A stretch of 62,795 bases of DNA from Rhodocyclaceae bacterium (GCA_028713915.1 JAQTNK010000024.1:1-62795), one strand, 5' to 3'; positions 1 to 9,174 are shown, counted from the first letter of the stretch. The notes: generated by a model from the sequence alone, not told the origin. Translations and numbers: made by a program.

Positions 1-1556
1 GCTGAACTCTGAACATCGATGCCGGCCAGCGTCGCCGGATCGGGCGGGTCGCTGCGGGCCACGACGCGGGCAGCGGGAAAGCTGCGGGCGAAGAGCGGCA
101 CGAGCTTGGGCGTGCATTCGATGACGCTGCGCCCGGCGCCGGCGATCATCTCGGGGAACAGCCCGGCGAAAAGGATTTCGTCGCCGACGCCCTGATCGCC
201 CCAGAGCAGGAGCGCCTTGTCGCGCAGGTCTTCCCCGGCCCAGTGCGGCGGGAGAAAATCCCGTTTGCGCGTCGGGCTGCCGCGATAAAAACGAAAGCCA
301 TAAGCTCTCCAGCCTTCCGTCAGCTCGCCGCGGCCGAGAAGCGCCAGGGCGATGTTGAATCGCGCCGGCGCGATATCAGGCTGGAGCGCCAGTGCCTGCC
401 GAAACGCAGCCTCCGCGGCGTCGAGCCGGCCCTGATCGAGGAGCGCAAGCCCCCTCGTGATGTGGGCGTCCGCGAGTTCGGGGCTCAGCGCGATGGCGTT
501 TTCGGCGCTGGCCAGCGCCTCGTCCGACCGCCCCAGTTTTTGCAGCGCGAGGCCGAGGTTGTTGCAGGCCCCGGCAGAATGCGGATTCATCGACAAGGCT
601 CGCTTGTAGCTGGCGACCGCCTCGTCCAGAAGGCCGCGCTCCATTAACGCGAGCCCAAGGTTGTTGTGTGCCGCCGCCAGTTCGGGCCGGATCTGGATCG
701 CCGTTTCGATGTGGTCAAGGGCGTTATCCAGGTCGCCTTTTTGCTGGAAAATCAGCCCCAGGTCGTTGTGCGCCTCGGCATAGTCCGGCCTGAGCGACAG
801 CGCGCCCCGATACCAGAACTCGGCGGTATCGAACTGCTCCCGTTCACGGAAGAGTCTGCCGAGCTCGTAGTGCGCCTCGGCGAAATTGGGACGGAGGGCG
901 ACGGCCTTGTGCAGACAGGCTAGCGCCTCGTCGCGCCTGCCTTGGCTCTGCAAGATCAGCCCGAGGTTGTAATGGGCCGCGAAAGCATCCGGTTGAATCG
1001 AAATCGTCTTGCGGTAGTTCTCGATCGCTTCGTCCACGCGGCCCAGTTTCTGCAGTACCAGGGCAAGGCTGAAGGTGGCGCCGGCGTGCGCGGGATCGAG
1101 CGAAAGGGCCTGGCTCATGCTGGCGAGCGCTTCGTCGTTTCGGCCTTGCCCCGCGAGTGCGCTGCCAAGCGCATAGTGCGCATCGGTATTGTCCGGCTTG
1201 AGCTCGATGGCCTGGCGATAGTGAGCGATGGCCTCGTCCCAGCGTTGCTGCTGCTGGAAGAGATTGCCGAGGTTGAAATGGGCGTTGGGGAGGGCGGGAT
1301 TCAAGGCGATGGCGCGGTCGAAGTGGGACTGCGCGTCGTCGAGGCGCTGCTGCTGGAAGAGGACGAAGCCGAGATTGTTGAAGGCTTCGGCGTAGAGGGG
1401 ATCGAGGGCGATGGCCTGGCGGTAGCAGGCGGCGGCGGCGTCGAGCTCGCCCCGGGCGAGATGGGCGTTGCCGCGGTTCTTGCAGGCTTCGGGCCGGTCG
1501 GGCGCGGGGTCCGCGGGCGGCGGTGCGGAGAAGAAGCGGCCGATCCAGTTCAGCAT
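1..1556 (-). CDS. TPR-repeat glycosyltransferase-like protein (partial, C-terminus off the window)
   Basis: The reading frame starts with ATG at 1556 and stays open to the left edge, giving 518 visible codons. The N-terminus (MLNWIGRFFSAPPP) is followed by about a dozen 34-residue tetratricopeptide repeats, with recurring patterns such as AEAHNNLG and LDEAVASYKRAL. The last ~100 visible residues begin a GT9-like/heptosyltransferase-like domain (WAGEDLRDKALLLWGDQG, then IECTPKLVPLFARSFPAARV). This matches the same region of the next gene closely. The start codon overlaps the stop of the upstream gene as ATGCTGA, so translation is probably coupled. TPR plus glycosyltransferase proteins of this type usually modify proteins or surface glycans. 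The substrate here is unknown. The catalytic half lies outside the window. Confidence 0.85.
   Translation of the reverse strand, partial: MLNWIGRFFSAPPPADPAPDRPEACKNRGNAHLARGELDAAAACYRQAIALDPLYAEAFNNLGFVLFQQQRLDDAQSHFDRAIALNPALPNAHFNLGNLFQQQQRWDEAIAHYRQAIELKPDNTDAHYALGSALAGQGRNDEALASMSQALSLDPAHAGATFSLALVLQKLGRVDEAIENYRKTISIQPDAFAAHYNLGLILQSQGRRDEALACLHKAVALRPNFAEAHYELGRLFREREQFDTAEFWYRGALSLRPDYAEAHNDLGLIFQQKGDLDNALDHIETAIQIRPELAAAHNNLGLALMERGLLDEAVASYKRALSMNPHSAGACNNLGLALQKLGRSDEALASAENAIALSPELADAHITRGLALLDQGRLDAAEAAFRQALALQPDIAPARFNIALALLGRGELTEGWRAYGFRFYRGSPTRKRDFLPPHWAGEDLRDKALLLWGDQGVGDEILFAGLFPEMIAGAGRSVIECTPKLVPLFARSFPAARVVARSDPPDPATLAGIDVQSS
59..127. repeat. Near-identical tract shared by two adjacent TPR-glycosyltransferase genes (second copy at 2209-2277)
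   Basis: Bases 59-127 and 2209-2277 are identical, and similarity continues on both sides with scattered mismatches (roughly 20-470 against 2170-2620). The offset is exactly 2150 bp. The tract encodes the start of the GT9-like domain in both genes. This indicates recent tandem duplication or gene conversion. Confidence 0.85.
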
Positions 1557-3520
1557 GGCGCCCCCGTCGAAGCGGCGTGGCGCAAGGCGTCGGCGACGGC
1601 GGCGATGATGTCGTCCCAGTCCTGGTCCCAGCGGCGGGGGAAAGTGCGCTGGGCGGGAAGCCAGGGGTTGCGGTCGGTGCCGAGGGCGACCCAGGAGGTG
1701 CCGTAGGCCATTTCCCAGGTGGGAATGCCCTGGGCGGCGGCCAGGCGGCTGGCGGCGGTGGGGGCGGTGATGACGAGATCGAGGGCGGCGGTGAGGGCGG
1801 CGGCCTCGTCGAGATCGTTGAACAGATCGACTTCGGAGAAGGCGTGCAGGGGAATGCCGAAGCGCTGGCGGGCGGCGGCGAGTTCGTCGTCGCAGCGGTC
1901 GTACTGGAGATTGACGAAATGGACGCCGGGGACGGCGAAGATCGGACCCCAGCGATCGAGGGTCGTGTAGTGGAGCTGGCGGGCGCCGCTGAGGAGGCTG
2001 CTGCGCCAGCAGAAGCCGACCTTGAGGCCGGGGCCGAGGGCGGCCAGGCGTGCACGCCAGGAGGCGACGCGCGCGGGATCGGCGACGAGGTAGCCGCCGT
2101 GAGCGGGGAAGCGCTCGAGGCTGGGCCGCAGCCATTGGGCGAGGCTGCCGGCGGCGATCTGGCAGTCGATGCCGGCCAGCGCCGCCGCATCGGGCGGGTC
2201 GCTGCGGCCCACGACGCGGGCAGCGGGAAAGCTGCGGGCGAAGAGCGGCACGAGCTTGGGCGTGCATTCGATGACGCAGCGCCCGGCGCGGGCGATCATC
2301 TCGGCGAACAGCCCGGCAAACAAAATCTCGTCGCCGATGCCCTGTTCGCCCCAGATCAGCAGCGTCTTGTCCGCGAGGCTTTCGCCGGCCCAATCGGCCA
2401 GCGGCGACTGACGCCGGTAGGCCGGACTGTGGCGGTGAAAGCGGCATTCGTAATGCCTCCAGCCCTCGGCCAGCCGGCCGCGCGCGAGCAGCGTCAGCGC
2501 GAGATGGAGGCGCACCGACTCGCTCGATGGCGCCAGCGCCAACGCTTGCCGGTAGGCGTCCTCCGCGTCGTCGAGCCTGCCCTGGTCTTGCAGTATCAGC
2601 CCGAGATTGACGTGGGCTTCGATGTGTCCGGGGTTTAGCGCGAGGGCGTTCTTTACGCTGGCCAAGGCTTCGTCCAGGCTACCTTGCTTTTGCAGCACGA
2701 AGCCGAGGTTGTTGTGCGCTTCGCCGTGATCCGGCTGCAAGGAAAGCGCTTCGCGCAAGCAGGCCACCGCCTCGTCGAAGCGCCCGAGGTCGTTGAGCAC
2801 CAATCCCAGGTTGCTGCGTATTCCGGCGTTGCCAGGGTCCAGGGACAGCGCCTTTTGCAGACAGGCCCGGGCCTTCGCGGACTGTCCCAACTCGCGGTAG
2901 GCATTGCCGAGATTGTTGTTGGCATCGACGGCTTCGGGGTCCGATGCCAGCGCCTTCTGAAAACAGACCACGGCCTCATCCAGTCTCTCGAGCTCGGCCA
3001 GCACGGTTCCCCGGTTGTTGTGCGCTTGCGCATGATCGGGCTGGACAGACAATGCCCGCGCGAAGTTCACGTTCGCCGCGTCGAGCTGGCCTTGTTCCTG
3101 GAACACGTTGGCCAAGTTGAAATACGCTTCGGCCAGATCCGGCTGGAGCGCAATGGCATTCTGGAATCGCGCCACGGCGTCCTCCAACCGGCCTTGGCGC
3201 CGGCAAGCGCTGCCGAGATTGAGGTGCGCGCGGGCCAGCGCGGGTTTGAGCGCAACCGCCGTCTCAAAGCAGGCGAAGGCTTCGTCCAGCAGTCCTTGCT
3301 GCACGAATACCGCGCCCAGGTTGTTGTGGGCTTCAGCGTAGTCGGGATCGAGACGCAGGGCTTGTCGGTAAGCGGCGAGTGCGCCGTCGAGGTCGCCGGC
3401 GGCGAGGCAGGCATTGCCCCGGTCCTTGCAGGCTTCGGCCTCGCCACCGGTGGCAGCCGCGACGGCGGAACGCTCAGGCTTTTGCGGCAGGCAGAGCAGC
3501 TTGGCAAACCAATTCGGCAT
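1550..3520 (-). CDS. TPR-repeat protein with GT9-like glycosyltransferase domain
   Basis: A 656-residue protein. I chose ATG at 3520 (MPNWFAKLLC) because it aligns with the starts of both neighbouring paralogs; a longer reading to 3709 would overlap the upstream gene. Residues ~25-340 are about nine TPRs (motifs EACKDRGNACLAAGDLDGAL and AEAHNNLG). The C-terminal ~300 residues resemble the ADP-heptose:LPS heptosyltransferase fold, with LLIWGEQGIGDEILFAGL, GLKVGFCWRSS and a late LDLVITAPTAASRLAAAQG segment. That segment corresponds to the nucleotide-sugar-binding loop of GT9 enzymes, but the usual D-T-G-x-x-H motif is altered. It sits between two paralogs, 25 bp after the GT41 gene and overlapping the next gene by 7 bp. 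Glycosyl transfer is inferred from the fold; donor and acceptor are not visible. Confidence 0.85.
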   Translation of the reverse strand: MPNWFAKLLCLPQKPERSAVAAATGGEAEACKDRGNACLAAGDLDGALAAYRQALRLDPDYAEAHNNLGAVFVQQGLLDEAFACFETAVALKPALARAHLNLGSACRRQGRLEDAVARFQNAIALQPDLAEAYFNLANVFQEQGQLDAANVNFARALSVQPDHAQAHNNRGTVLAELERLDEAVVCFQKALASDPEAVDANNNLGNAYRELGQSAKARACLQKALSLDPGNAGIRSNLGLVLNDLGRFDEAVACLREALSLQPDHGEAHNNLGFVLQKQGSLDEALASVKNALALNPGHIEAHVNLGLILQDQGRLDDAEDAYRQALALAPSSESVRLHLALTLLARGRLAEGWRHYECRFHRHSPAYRRQSPLADWAGESLADKTLLIWGEQGIGDEILFAGLFAEMIARAGRCVIECTPKLVPLFARSFPAARVVGRSDPPDAAALAGIDCQIAAGSLAQWLRPSLERFPAHGGYLVADPARVASWRARLAALGPGLKVGFCWRSSLLSGARQLHYTTLDRWGPIFAVPGVHFVNLQYDRCDDELAAARQRFGIPLHAFSEVDLFNDLDEAAALTAALDLVITAPTAASRLAAAQGIPTWEMAYGTSWVALGTDRNPWLPAQRTFPRRWDQDWDDIIAAVADALRHAASTGAPC

Positions 3521-3545
3521 GGGATCGACTTGAACGGTGGCGGCG

Positions 3546-5408
3546 TCACGCGGGCGGCGCCCGATCGCCTTCGACGTATGCTTTCCACATGCCGCGAAAC
3601 GCCGCTTCGAGATTGCGGGCGAAACGCGGCGCATCGCACAGCGGTGAGGCGAGAAATCGGGGGCGCAGGGTGCTGCGCAATTGTGCCAAGTTTTCCGCTG
3701 CCGCGGCAAAGGATGCTGCCTTGGCGACGTAATCGGCGTCGTCGCGGGCGATCCAGTCGGGCAGGCCAGCCGTGCGCAATATGCTTTCGCCGGCGCGCGA
3801 AATGAAGCGGTCGCCCGCGCGGCTGAGCACTGGAACCCCCATCCAGAGCGCCTCGACGGTGGTGGTGCCGCCGGGAAACGGGAATGGGTCCAGCGCGATA
3901 TCGACGCGGTTGTAGCTGGCCAAGTAGTCGACTCGCGGCGACGATCCTTCGAGTATCAGCCGGCCGGCGTCGATACCCTGGGCGCCGAAGCGCCCGACGA
4001 CGGCCGACCGCGTCGCCGCATCGTTCAATTGCCTGGACTTGAGGAACAGGCGGGAATCCGCCACCGTCCGCAAGATCTGCGCCCAGCAGCGAACGACCGC
4101 TTCGTTGGCCTTGGTCAGGTTGTTGAAGCAGCCGAAGGTGACATGGCCATTTTGCCTGGCGGGCAGTTCTCCAATCGCGACATCCTCGCGCGGCGGGGTA
4201 AAGCAGAGATAGCTGTCCGGCAAACGCCATGGCGCCTCGGTCAGGAATGCTTCCGCCGTTGGCGGCATGACATGCCTATCGCATAACAGGTAGTCCATCG
4301 ACTGCAGGCCGGTGGTGGAAAAATACAGCCAGCTGACCTGTATCGGCGCCGGCTTGCGGGCGAACACCAGCAGGCGGTTGTCGGCGGTGTGGCCGGACAG
4401 ATCGACCAGGATGTCGATGCCGTCTGCGCCGATGCGCCGCGCGGCGTCGTCATCGGACAAGCCATGCAGCGGGCGCCAGCAGACGCCGCCGTCGCGCAGG
4501 CGCCGCGTCAGTTCGTCCGCTTCGGGACTGGTCGGGTAAAGGCTGACGTCCAGGGCGCGCGGGTCGAGATGCGCGAGCACGTTTTCCATGAAGTAGCCGA
4601 CGGGGTGGGCGCGAAAGTCGCCGGACACGAAGCCTATTTTCAACCGCCGGCCGGGGGCGCGATCATTGTCGTGTCGCGGCCAGGCATTCCGCCGCGGCGT
4701 CTCGAAACGCTCGCCGAAGCGCAGATGTTCCTCGTAGATCGCGAGTGGCGAATAGCTGGCGTCGTACTGCGTCGTCAGGAGGAAATTGCTCATGGCTTCC
4801 GCGTAATCGGGCCTGAGGACCAAGGCTTTCTGGTAATGGACATAGGCGTCGTCCAGCCGGCCCTGATCCGCCGCCGCCATGCCCATGTTGTTGTGGGCTG
4901 GGGCCAAGTCGGGGGCGAGCGCGAGCGCTTTGCCAAAGCAGACCAGGGCGTCGTCGAGCCGGCCGCGTTCCAGCAACAGCAATCCCAAATTGTTGTGAAC
5001 CTCCGGCAGATCGGCGTTGCGCGACAGCGCCGCATGGAAGCAGGCGATCGCCTGATCCTTGCGTCCCTGGTTCTTGTACGCGTTGCCGAGATTGACGTGC
5101 GGCTGCACCAGGTCGGGCTTGAGCGCGAGCGCGCGGCGGCAGCAGGCAATGGCTTCGTCGTTCCGTCCTTGCTGCAAGAGCGCGGCACCCAGATTGTTGT
5201 GGCCTTCAGCGTAGCCCGGATCGATGTCGACGGCTTGCCGATAGCACGCCAGCGCCGCGTCGAGTTCGCCGTTGGCCAAATGCGCGTTGCCGCGGTCCTT
5301 GCAAGCTTCGGCCTGGCGGCGGCTAGCGTCTGGCGGCGAAGCGGCCGTCGCGGCGTCGTGCTCGGCCCTTGCGGGCGAGGAAAAAAGTTTGCCAATCCAG
5401 CCGAGCAT
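3546..5408 (-). CDS. TPR-containing GT41 (O-GlcNAc transferase/SPINDLY-like) protein
   Basis: A 620-residue protein starting at MLGWIGKLFSS, aligned with the starts of its paralogs. Residues ~35-230 are five to six TPRs. From ~265 it has the hallmarks of the bacterial GT41/OGT family: IGFVSGDFRAHPVGYFMEN, then DILVDLSGHTADNRL, then APIQVSWLYFSTTG, FGCFNNLTKANEAVV, and DIALDPFPFPGGTTTVEALW near residue 540. Eukaryotic homologs transfer GlcNAc to Ser/Thr, and bacterial homologs modify proteins such as flagellin or adhesins. The UDP-binding and catalytic regions look intact. It is the first gene of a minus-strand group of three, and the divergently transcribed gene begins 174 bp away. Its real target is unknown. 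Confidence 0.9.
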   Translation of the reverse strand: MLGWIGKLFSSPARAEHDAATAASPPDASRRQAEACKDRGNAHLANGELDAALACYRQAVDIDPGYAEGHNNLGAALLQQGRNDEAIACCRRALALKPDLVQPHVNLGNAYKNQGRKDQAIACFHAALSRNADLPEVHNNLGLLLLERGRLDDALVCFGKALALAPDLAPAHNNMGMAAADQGRLDDAYVHYQKALVLRPDYAEAMSNFLLTTQYDASYSPLAIYEEHLRFGERFETPRRNAWPRHDNDRAPGRRLKIGFVSGDFRAHPVGYFMENVLAHLDPRALDVSLYPTSPEADELTRRLRDGGVCWRPLHGLSDDDAARRIGADGIDILVDLSGHTADNRLLVFARKPAPIQVSWLYFSTTGLQSMDYLLCDRHVMPPTAEAFLTEAPWRLPDSYLCFTPPREDVAIGELPARQNGHVTFGCFNNLTKANEAVVRCWAQILRTVADSRLFLKSRQLNDAATRSAVVGRFGAQGIDAGRLILEGSSPRVDYLASYNRVDIALDPFPFPGGTTTVEALWMGVPVLSRAGDRFISRAGESILRTAGLPDWIARDDADYVAKAASFAAAAENLAQLRSTLRPRFLASPLCDAPRFARNLEAAFRGMWKAYVEGDRAPPA

Positions 5409-5582
5409 CGGATCGATTCCGCTTCGCGTCGCGTGATGAGGAGAACCTCGACGGACAGGCGCTGCGGGCCTGCGCAAGGCCAGTGCGTCTTGCGCCCGCA
5501 TGCCGGGCAGCGGCCGCGAGCCGTCGAACCCCTATGATATCGTTATCGCCCGTCTGCCACCGTTCCACCTTGACGATCCACG
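5409..5582. promoter_or_regulatory. Divergent promoter region between TPR-glycosyltransferase genes
   Basis: This 174-bp gap separates oppositely oriented genes, so it must hold promoters for both unless transcription enters from further away. An AT-rich patch (CTATGATATCGTTATC, near 5532) could include a -10 element. No operator is obvious. Confidence 0.4.
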
Positions 5583-6737
5583 ATGCTCAGTCGCCTGGCC
5601 AGCCTTTTCCGTCAGCCCAAGAAAGCGGCACGAGCACAAGCGCGCATGCTGCCGGCTGCGGCACGGTGCGCCGCTGAGCGCTGCAAGAAAGAAGGCAACG
5701 CCCTTTTCGTCCAGCAGCGAATCGAGGAAGCGCTCGTCTGTTATCTGCAGGCGCTGGCCATCGATCCGGATTACGGCGATGCGCAGTGGAACGTCGCCGT
5801 GGCTGCGTTGTTCCTCGGCGATTACGCGACCGGCTTCACGTATTTCGAGAAGCGCTTCGCGGCCGGCGACAAGGCGCACATGGCCCATTTGCAAGGCGTC
5901 GTCGCGATGATGGCGGGCAAGCGCTGCTGGCACGGCGAGAAACTGCGCGGCGAAAACCTCCTGGTGTGGACGGAACAGGGTTTTGGCGATTCCTTGATGT
6001 TTCTGCGCTTTCTCGCGAAGTTCGAGCGGCCGCGCGATGGCCGCCTGCTGGTGGCCTGCGAGCCGGAACTGGTGCGGACGATGGCGGCGCTGCCGTGGGT
6101 CGACGAGGTGGTCAGCAAGGCTTCGCCGCTGTCGCCGGACCGCTTCGATGTGCATTGTTCGCTGCTCAGCCTGCCGCACCGGTTCGGCACGACGCTCGCC
6201 ACCTTGCCCAATGCCGTGCCGTACCTGGCGGTGCCCGCGGCCATGAAGCAGCAGTGGCGCGCGCGGCTGTCGGCGTGCGCCGGGCTCAAGGTCGGATTGG
6301 CGTGGGCCGGCGGCAAGGAACTCGCCAGCGATGCCTTGCGCAGCCTGGCGCTGCTGGCGTTCGCGCCCCTCACCGAGCTGGCCGGCATCCGGCTCGTCAG
6401 CCTGCAAAAAGGCGAACCGGCGCGACAACTCGCGGCGTCGGGTTGGCCCGTTATCGACTGGATGGATGAATGCGCCGATTTTCTCGACACCGCGGCGCTG
6501 GTCGACAACCTCGATCTCGTCATCAGCGCCGATACCGCGGTGGCGCATCTCGCCGGTGCGCTCGGCAAGCCGGTGTGGCTGCTCAACCGGTTCGACAGCG
6601 AATGGCGCTGGATGCTGGGGCGCGAGGACTCGCCGTGGTATCCGAGCATGCGCATTTTTCGGCAGCCTGTTCCGCACGACTGGGGCAGCGTGATGGCCCG
6701 GATCGCGCGCGAACTGGAAAGCCTGGCGGCGGCGTAG
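5583..6737 (+). CDS. TPR protein with GT9 (heptosyltransferase-like) domain
   Basis: A 384-residue protein. Residues ~30-100 contain two TPR-like repeats (KKEGNALFVQQRIEEALVC). The rest is GT9-like: LLVWTEQGFGDSLMFLRFL at about residue 127, LKVGLAWAGGKE, and the conserved loop LVISADTAVAHLAGALGKP near residue 320, which matches the nucleotide-sugar-binding motif of heptosyltransferases better than the two minus-strand paralogs do. It has fewer TPRs than its neighbours and is transcribed away from them. Membership of the same glycosylation locus is inferred from position and homology. No signal peptide is seen, so it is probably cytoplasmic. Confidence 0.88.
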   Translation: MLSRLASLFRQPKKAARAQARMLPAAARCAAERCKKEGNALFVQQRIEEALVCYLQALAIDPDYGDAQWNVAVAALFLGDYATGFTYFEKRFAAGDKAHMAHLQGVVAMMAGKRCWHGEKLRGENLLVWTEQGFGDSLMFLRFLAKFERPRDGRLLVACEPELVRTMAALPWVDEVVSKASPLSPDRFDVHCSLLSLPHRFGTTLATLPNAVPYLAVPAAMKQQWRARLSACAGLKVGLAWAGGKELASDALRSLALLAFAPLTELAGIRLVSLQKGEPARQLAASGWPVIDWMDECADFLDTAALVDNLDLVISADTAVAHLAGALGKPVWLLNRFDSEWRWMLGREDSPWYPSMRIFRQPVPHDWGSVMARIARELESLAAA

Positions 6738-6780
6738 CGGGCGGGCGAAGGCGCTTTTCAGGATCGCGAACGCGTCGCGC

Positions 6781-7056
6781 TCAAAGATGCAGCAGCACTT
6801 CCTTGGTGATCTCGTCGACGAACTCGTCCGTGTAGCCGTAGTCGCGCAGCTTCCACTTGAAGGCATTGCCGAGCTTGGCCTTCTTGTACATGTTGAGCCG
6901 GTTGGTCTGCTTGAAGCGCTCGATCTGGGCGAACAGCTTGGCCAGCGCTTCGGGGGCTTTCTTCGGCGACTTGCTGGGAATCCTCTCGACGACGAAATCG
7001 GCCAGGGACGTGCCGAACCGGCTGGCTTCGCGCGCGTCGAACCAATCGAAAATCAT
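6781..7056 (-). CDS. Small conserved-looking protein of unknown function
   Basis: A 91-residue protein (MIFDWFDAREASRFGTSLAD...). I do not recognise a named domain. It is preceded by a good ribosome binding site (GGAGAGG five bases before ATG), is rich in charged residues, has no signal peptide or membrane segment, and looks mostly helical. It is convergent with the TPR-GT9 gene and lies 88 bp downstream of sixA on the same strand. Confidence 0.7.
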   Translation of the reverse strand: MIFDWFDAREASRFGTSLADFVVERIPSKSPKKAPEALAKLFAQIERFKQTNRLNMYKKAKLGNAFKWKLRDYGYTDEFVDEITKEVLLHL

Positions 7057-7144
7057 ATCGCCTCTCCAGCAATGGGGACCGAGGCAGGATTCTAGTGCAT
7101 CGCCGGCTCGTGCGGCGCGTTTGGGCGCGCCGCCTTCCGGGCGG

Positions 7145-7606
7145 CTAGATCAGGTCCGGCCCGATCACGCCGCGCAGCACCGTCTGCGTCTCCTCGCCGC
7201 GCGTGCGGTTCGAGAACCACCACAAGCCGCCCTTCTTGATCGTCCAGTCGGACTCCTCGCCGCCGAGCAGCAGCGCGGCGACGCGGCCGAGCGTGGGCTG
7301 ATGGCCGACGACGAGAACGGCGCCGCCGTGATCGGGCCAGTCGGCGGCAGCAAGCAGGTCGGCGGCGTCGGCGCCGACGCCGACTTTCGGCTCGACCTGG
7401 AACGGCATGCCAAGGGCATGGGCGGTCATCTGCGTGCGCTCGGACGGGCTCACCAGGATGCGCAGCTTCTTCGGCAGGTGATCGTGCAGCCAGCGCGCCA
7501 TCTGGCGCGCCTGCTTCTCGCCGCGCTCGGTCAGGCGGCGCTTGGCGTCGGGCAACTTGGCCGTGGCGTCCTCGGCTTCGGCATGGCGCCAGAGGATCAG
7601 GTCCAT
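7145..7606 (-). CDS. sixA: SixA-type phosphohistidine phosphatase
   Basis: A 153-residue histidine-phosphatase-superfamily protein with the N-terminal RHG-type motif in WRHAEAED (residues ~5-12) and a second catalytic histidine in VVGHQPTLGR. SixA enzymes dephosphorylate phosphohistidine on Hpt/phosphotransfer domains. I chose ATG 7606 (MDLILWRHAE) because GGAG lies six bases upstream and the family starts there. A longer form from ATG 7639 is possible: it overlaps the stop of the upstream gene as ATGA and has its own GGGAG. The two genes are thus probably co-transcribed and coupled. Confidence 0.85.
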   Translation of the reverse strand: MDLILWRHAEAEDATAKLPDAKRRLTERGEKQARQMARWLHDHLPKKLRILVSPSERTQMTAHALGMPFQVEPKVGVGADAADLLAAADWPDHGGAVLVVGHQPTLGRVAALLLGGEESDWTIKKGGLWWFSNRTRGEETQTVLRGVIGPDLI

Positions 7607-7635
7607 GGTCTTCTCCATATGCTTAACGCGTAAGA

Positions 7636-9174
7636 TCATAGCGACTCCCGGTTACTGTTGGATGACAGCAGGCGCGGCAGCGCGAGCCGGCGCAGCTGCT
7701 GCAAGCGCCGCGGCACGGCGCGCAGCAGCGCGGCGTAGCGCGGCGCGTGCCAGCCGCCGATCAGGGCGACGGCTTCGCGCAGGCGGCTGTCGTCGCCGGC
7801 GCATGCCATCAGCAGGCGCCCGGCGTTGGCGAGATCATTGATCTGGCCGAGTTCGTCCTGCAGCGCGGCGAGCTTGGCGAGCGCGCCGCGCAGGTTTTTT
7901 CCGGGCGCCAGCGGGCCGAAGAATTCGAGCGCGTAGCGCAGGCGCTTGATGCCGATGCGCAGCGCATGCAGCGAAGAAGGGTCGTCGACGCTCGCCGCGG
8001 CGGCGAGGCGCAGCACCTTGCGGCGCAGGCGGCGGATGCGGCGGTCGGCGAAGGCGGCGAGCGTTTCGCCGTCCGGCGCGGCGCTCGGCTCGAAAGGCGG
8101 CCGATGCAGCAGGTCGCCGGCGAGCAGCACGAGCTGGCCGAAGGCGGCCGAGCGCAGCGCTGCCTTCGCCGCGCTGCGATCGTGGAAGCGCCGTTCGGTG
8201 ACGAGGCCGACCAGCGCCGCCAGGCGCGGCTCGGCGGCCAGCGCGGCCATCACCGGCGCGGCGATCTCGGCCAGCAGCACATCCATGTCGCGCGCCGCGC
8301 CGAGCAGCGCCATCTGCGTGCGCAGCGGCGGCAGCAGGGCGGCGGCGAAGTCGGCGGGCAGCAGCGGGGCGAACAGGCGCAGCGCGGCGCGCAGGCGGCG
8401 CGTCGCCACGCGCATCTGGTGGATGTACTCGGGGTCGTCGCTGTTGGCGCCGCCGTCGTGGTTGTGCTGCAGGTGTTCGAGGCAGGACAGGGCGATGAGG
8501 CGGAAGGCCGTCAGCGGCGGCATGGCGGCGGTCAGCGCAATGTCGGCCGCCTTGACCGGCGCCGGCGGCGTGCTGTGGAACAGGCGGTAGCCGCGTTCGG
8601 CTTTGGAGAGCAGCGCGGGGGCGAGGGCGAGGCGCTGCGCGATCTCGCGCGCCAGGTCGAAGAGATGGCGCGGCTCGCCGCTGACGATCTCGATTTCCAG
8701 TTCCGAGATTGCTTCGCGTCTGCCGGCGGCGGCGATCCAGCCGCGGTCGAAGGCCAGCAACAGGGCGACGCCGGGCGCCGGTTCGAAGCGCCAGGTGGTG
8801 CGCAGGAAATTGGTCTCGAACAGCGGCGCGATGCGCCCGCGGATGCGATCGCGGTCGAGCCAGTCGCGCACCGCGTCGGCGTCGATGCCGGAGAAATCGA
8901 AGTTGCCGGTGTAAGGAATCTCCCACTCGGGGCGCGACGTCAGCCCCGCCGCCGAGCGGCCCGCGCACTTGACGGTCTGCAGCCAGAGCCGGCCCTGGCG
9001 GCGCAGGCGCAGGGCGATGCCGCGCTGGTGCAAGTCCTGCGCGGGCGTGTCGTAGTAGACATTGACGAGGCGCTCGGTCTGGCGCGAGACGGCGCCCCGC
9101 AAGCGCGGATGGCGCAGGAAGGCGCGTTGCGCCGCTTCCGGCAGGGCGAGCTTGAGTTCGACTTCCTCGGCCAT
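7636..9174 (-). CDS. CYTH-CHAD domain protein (inorganic triphosphatase type)
   Basis: A 512-residue protein. Residues 1-200 form a CYTH domain, with the signature EVELKLALPE at the N-terminus and alternating charged residues such as ALRLRRQG and WEIPY. Residues ~225-500 form a CHAD domain with the histidine-rich pattern EYIHQMRVATRRLRAALRLF and a second LHALRIGIKRLRYALEFF. E. coli YgiF has this architecture and hydrolyses inorganic triphosphate; CHAD domains bind polyphosphate. It lies directly upstream of sixA, overlapping the longer sixA start by 4 bp. A role in polyphosphate metabolism is inferred from the family. Confidence 0.9.
   Translation of the reverse strand: MAEEVELKLALPEAAQRAFLRHPRLRGAVSRQTERLVNVYYDTPAQDLHQRGIALRLRRQGRLWLQTVKCAGRSAAGLTSRPEWEIPYTGNFDFSGIDADAVRDWLDRDRIRGRIAPLFETNFLRTTWRFEPAPGVALLLAFDRGWIAAAGRREAISELEIEIVSGEPRHLFDLAREIAQRLALAPALLSKAERGYRLFHSTPPAPVKAADIALTAAMPPLTAFRLIALSCLEHLQHNHDGGANSDDPEYIHQMRVATRRLRAALRLFAPLLPADFAAALLPPLRTQMALLGAARDMDVLLAEIAAPVMAALAAEPRLAALVGLVTERRFHDRSAAKAALRSAAFGQLVLLAGDLLHRPPFEPSAAPDGETLAAFADRRIRRLRRKVLRLAAAASVDDPSSLHALRIGIKRLRYALEFFGPLAPGKNLRGALAKLAALQDELGQINDLANAGRLLMACAGDDSRLREAVALIGGWHAPRYAALLRAVPRRLQQLRRLALPRLLSSNSNRESL

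Noticed and set aside
844-2190. 448-residue minus-strand frame across the junction of the first two glycosyltransferase genes
   Set aside because: Out of frame with both TPR proteins, Pro/Ser/Arg-rich, no start signal.
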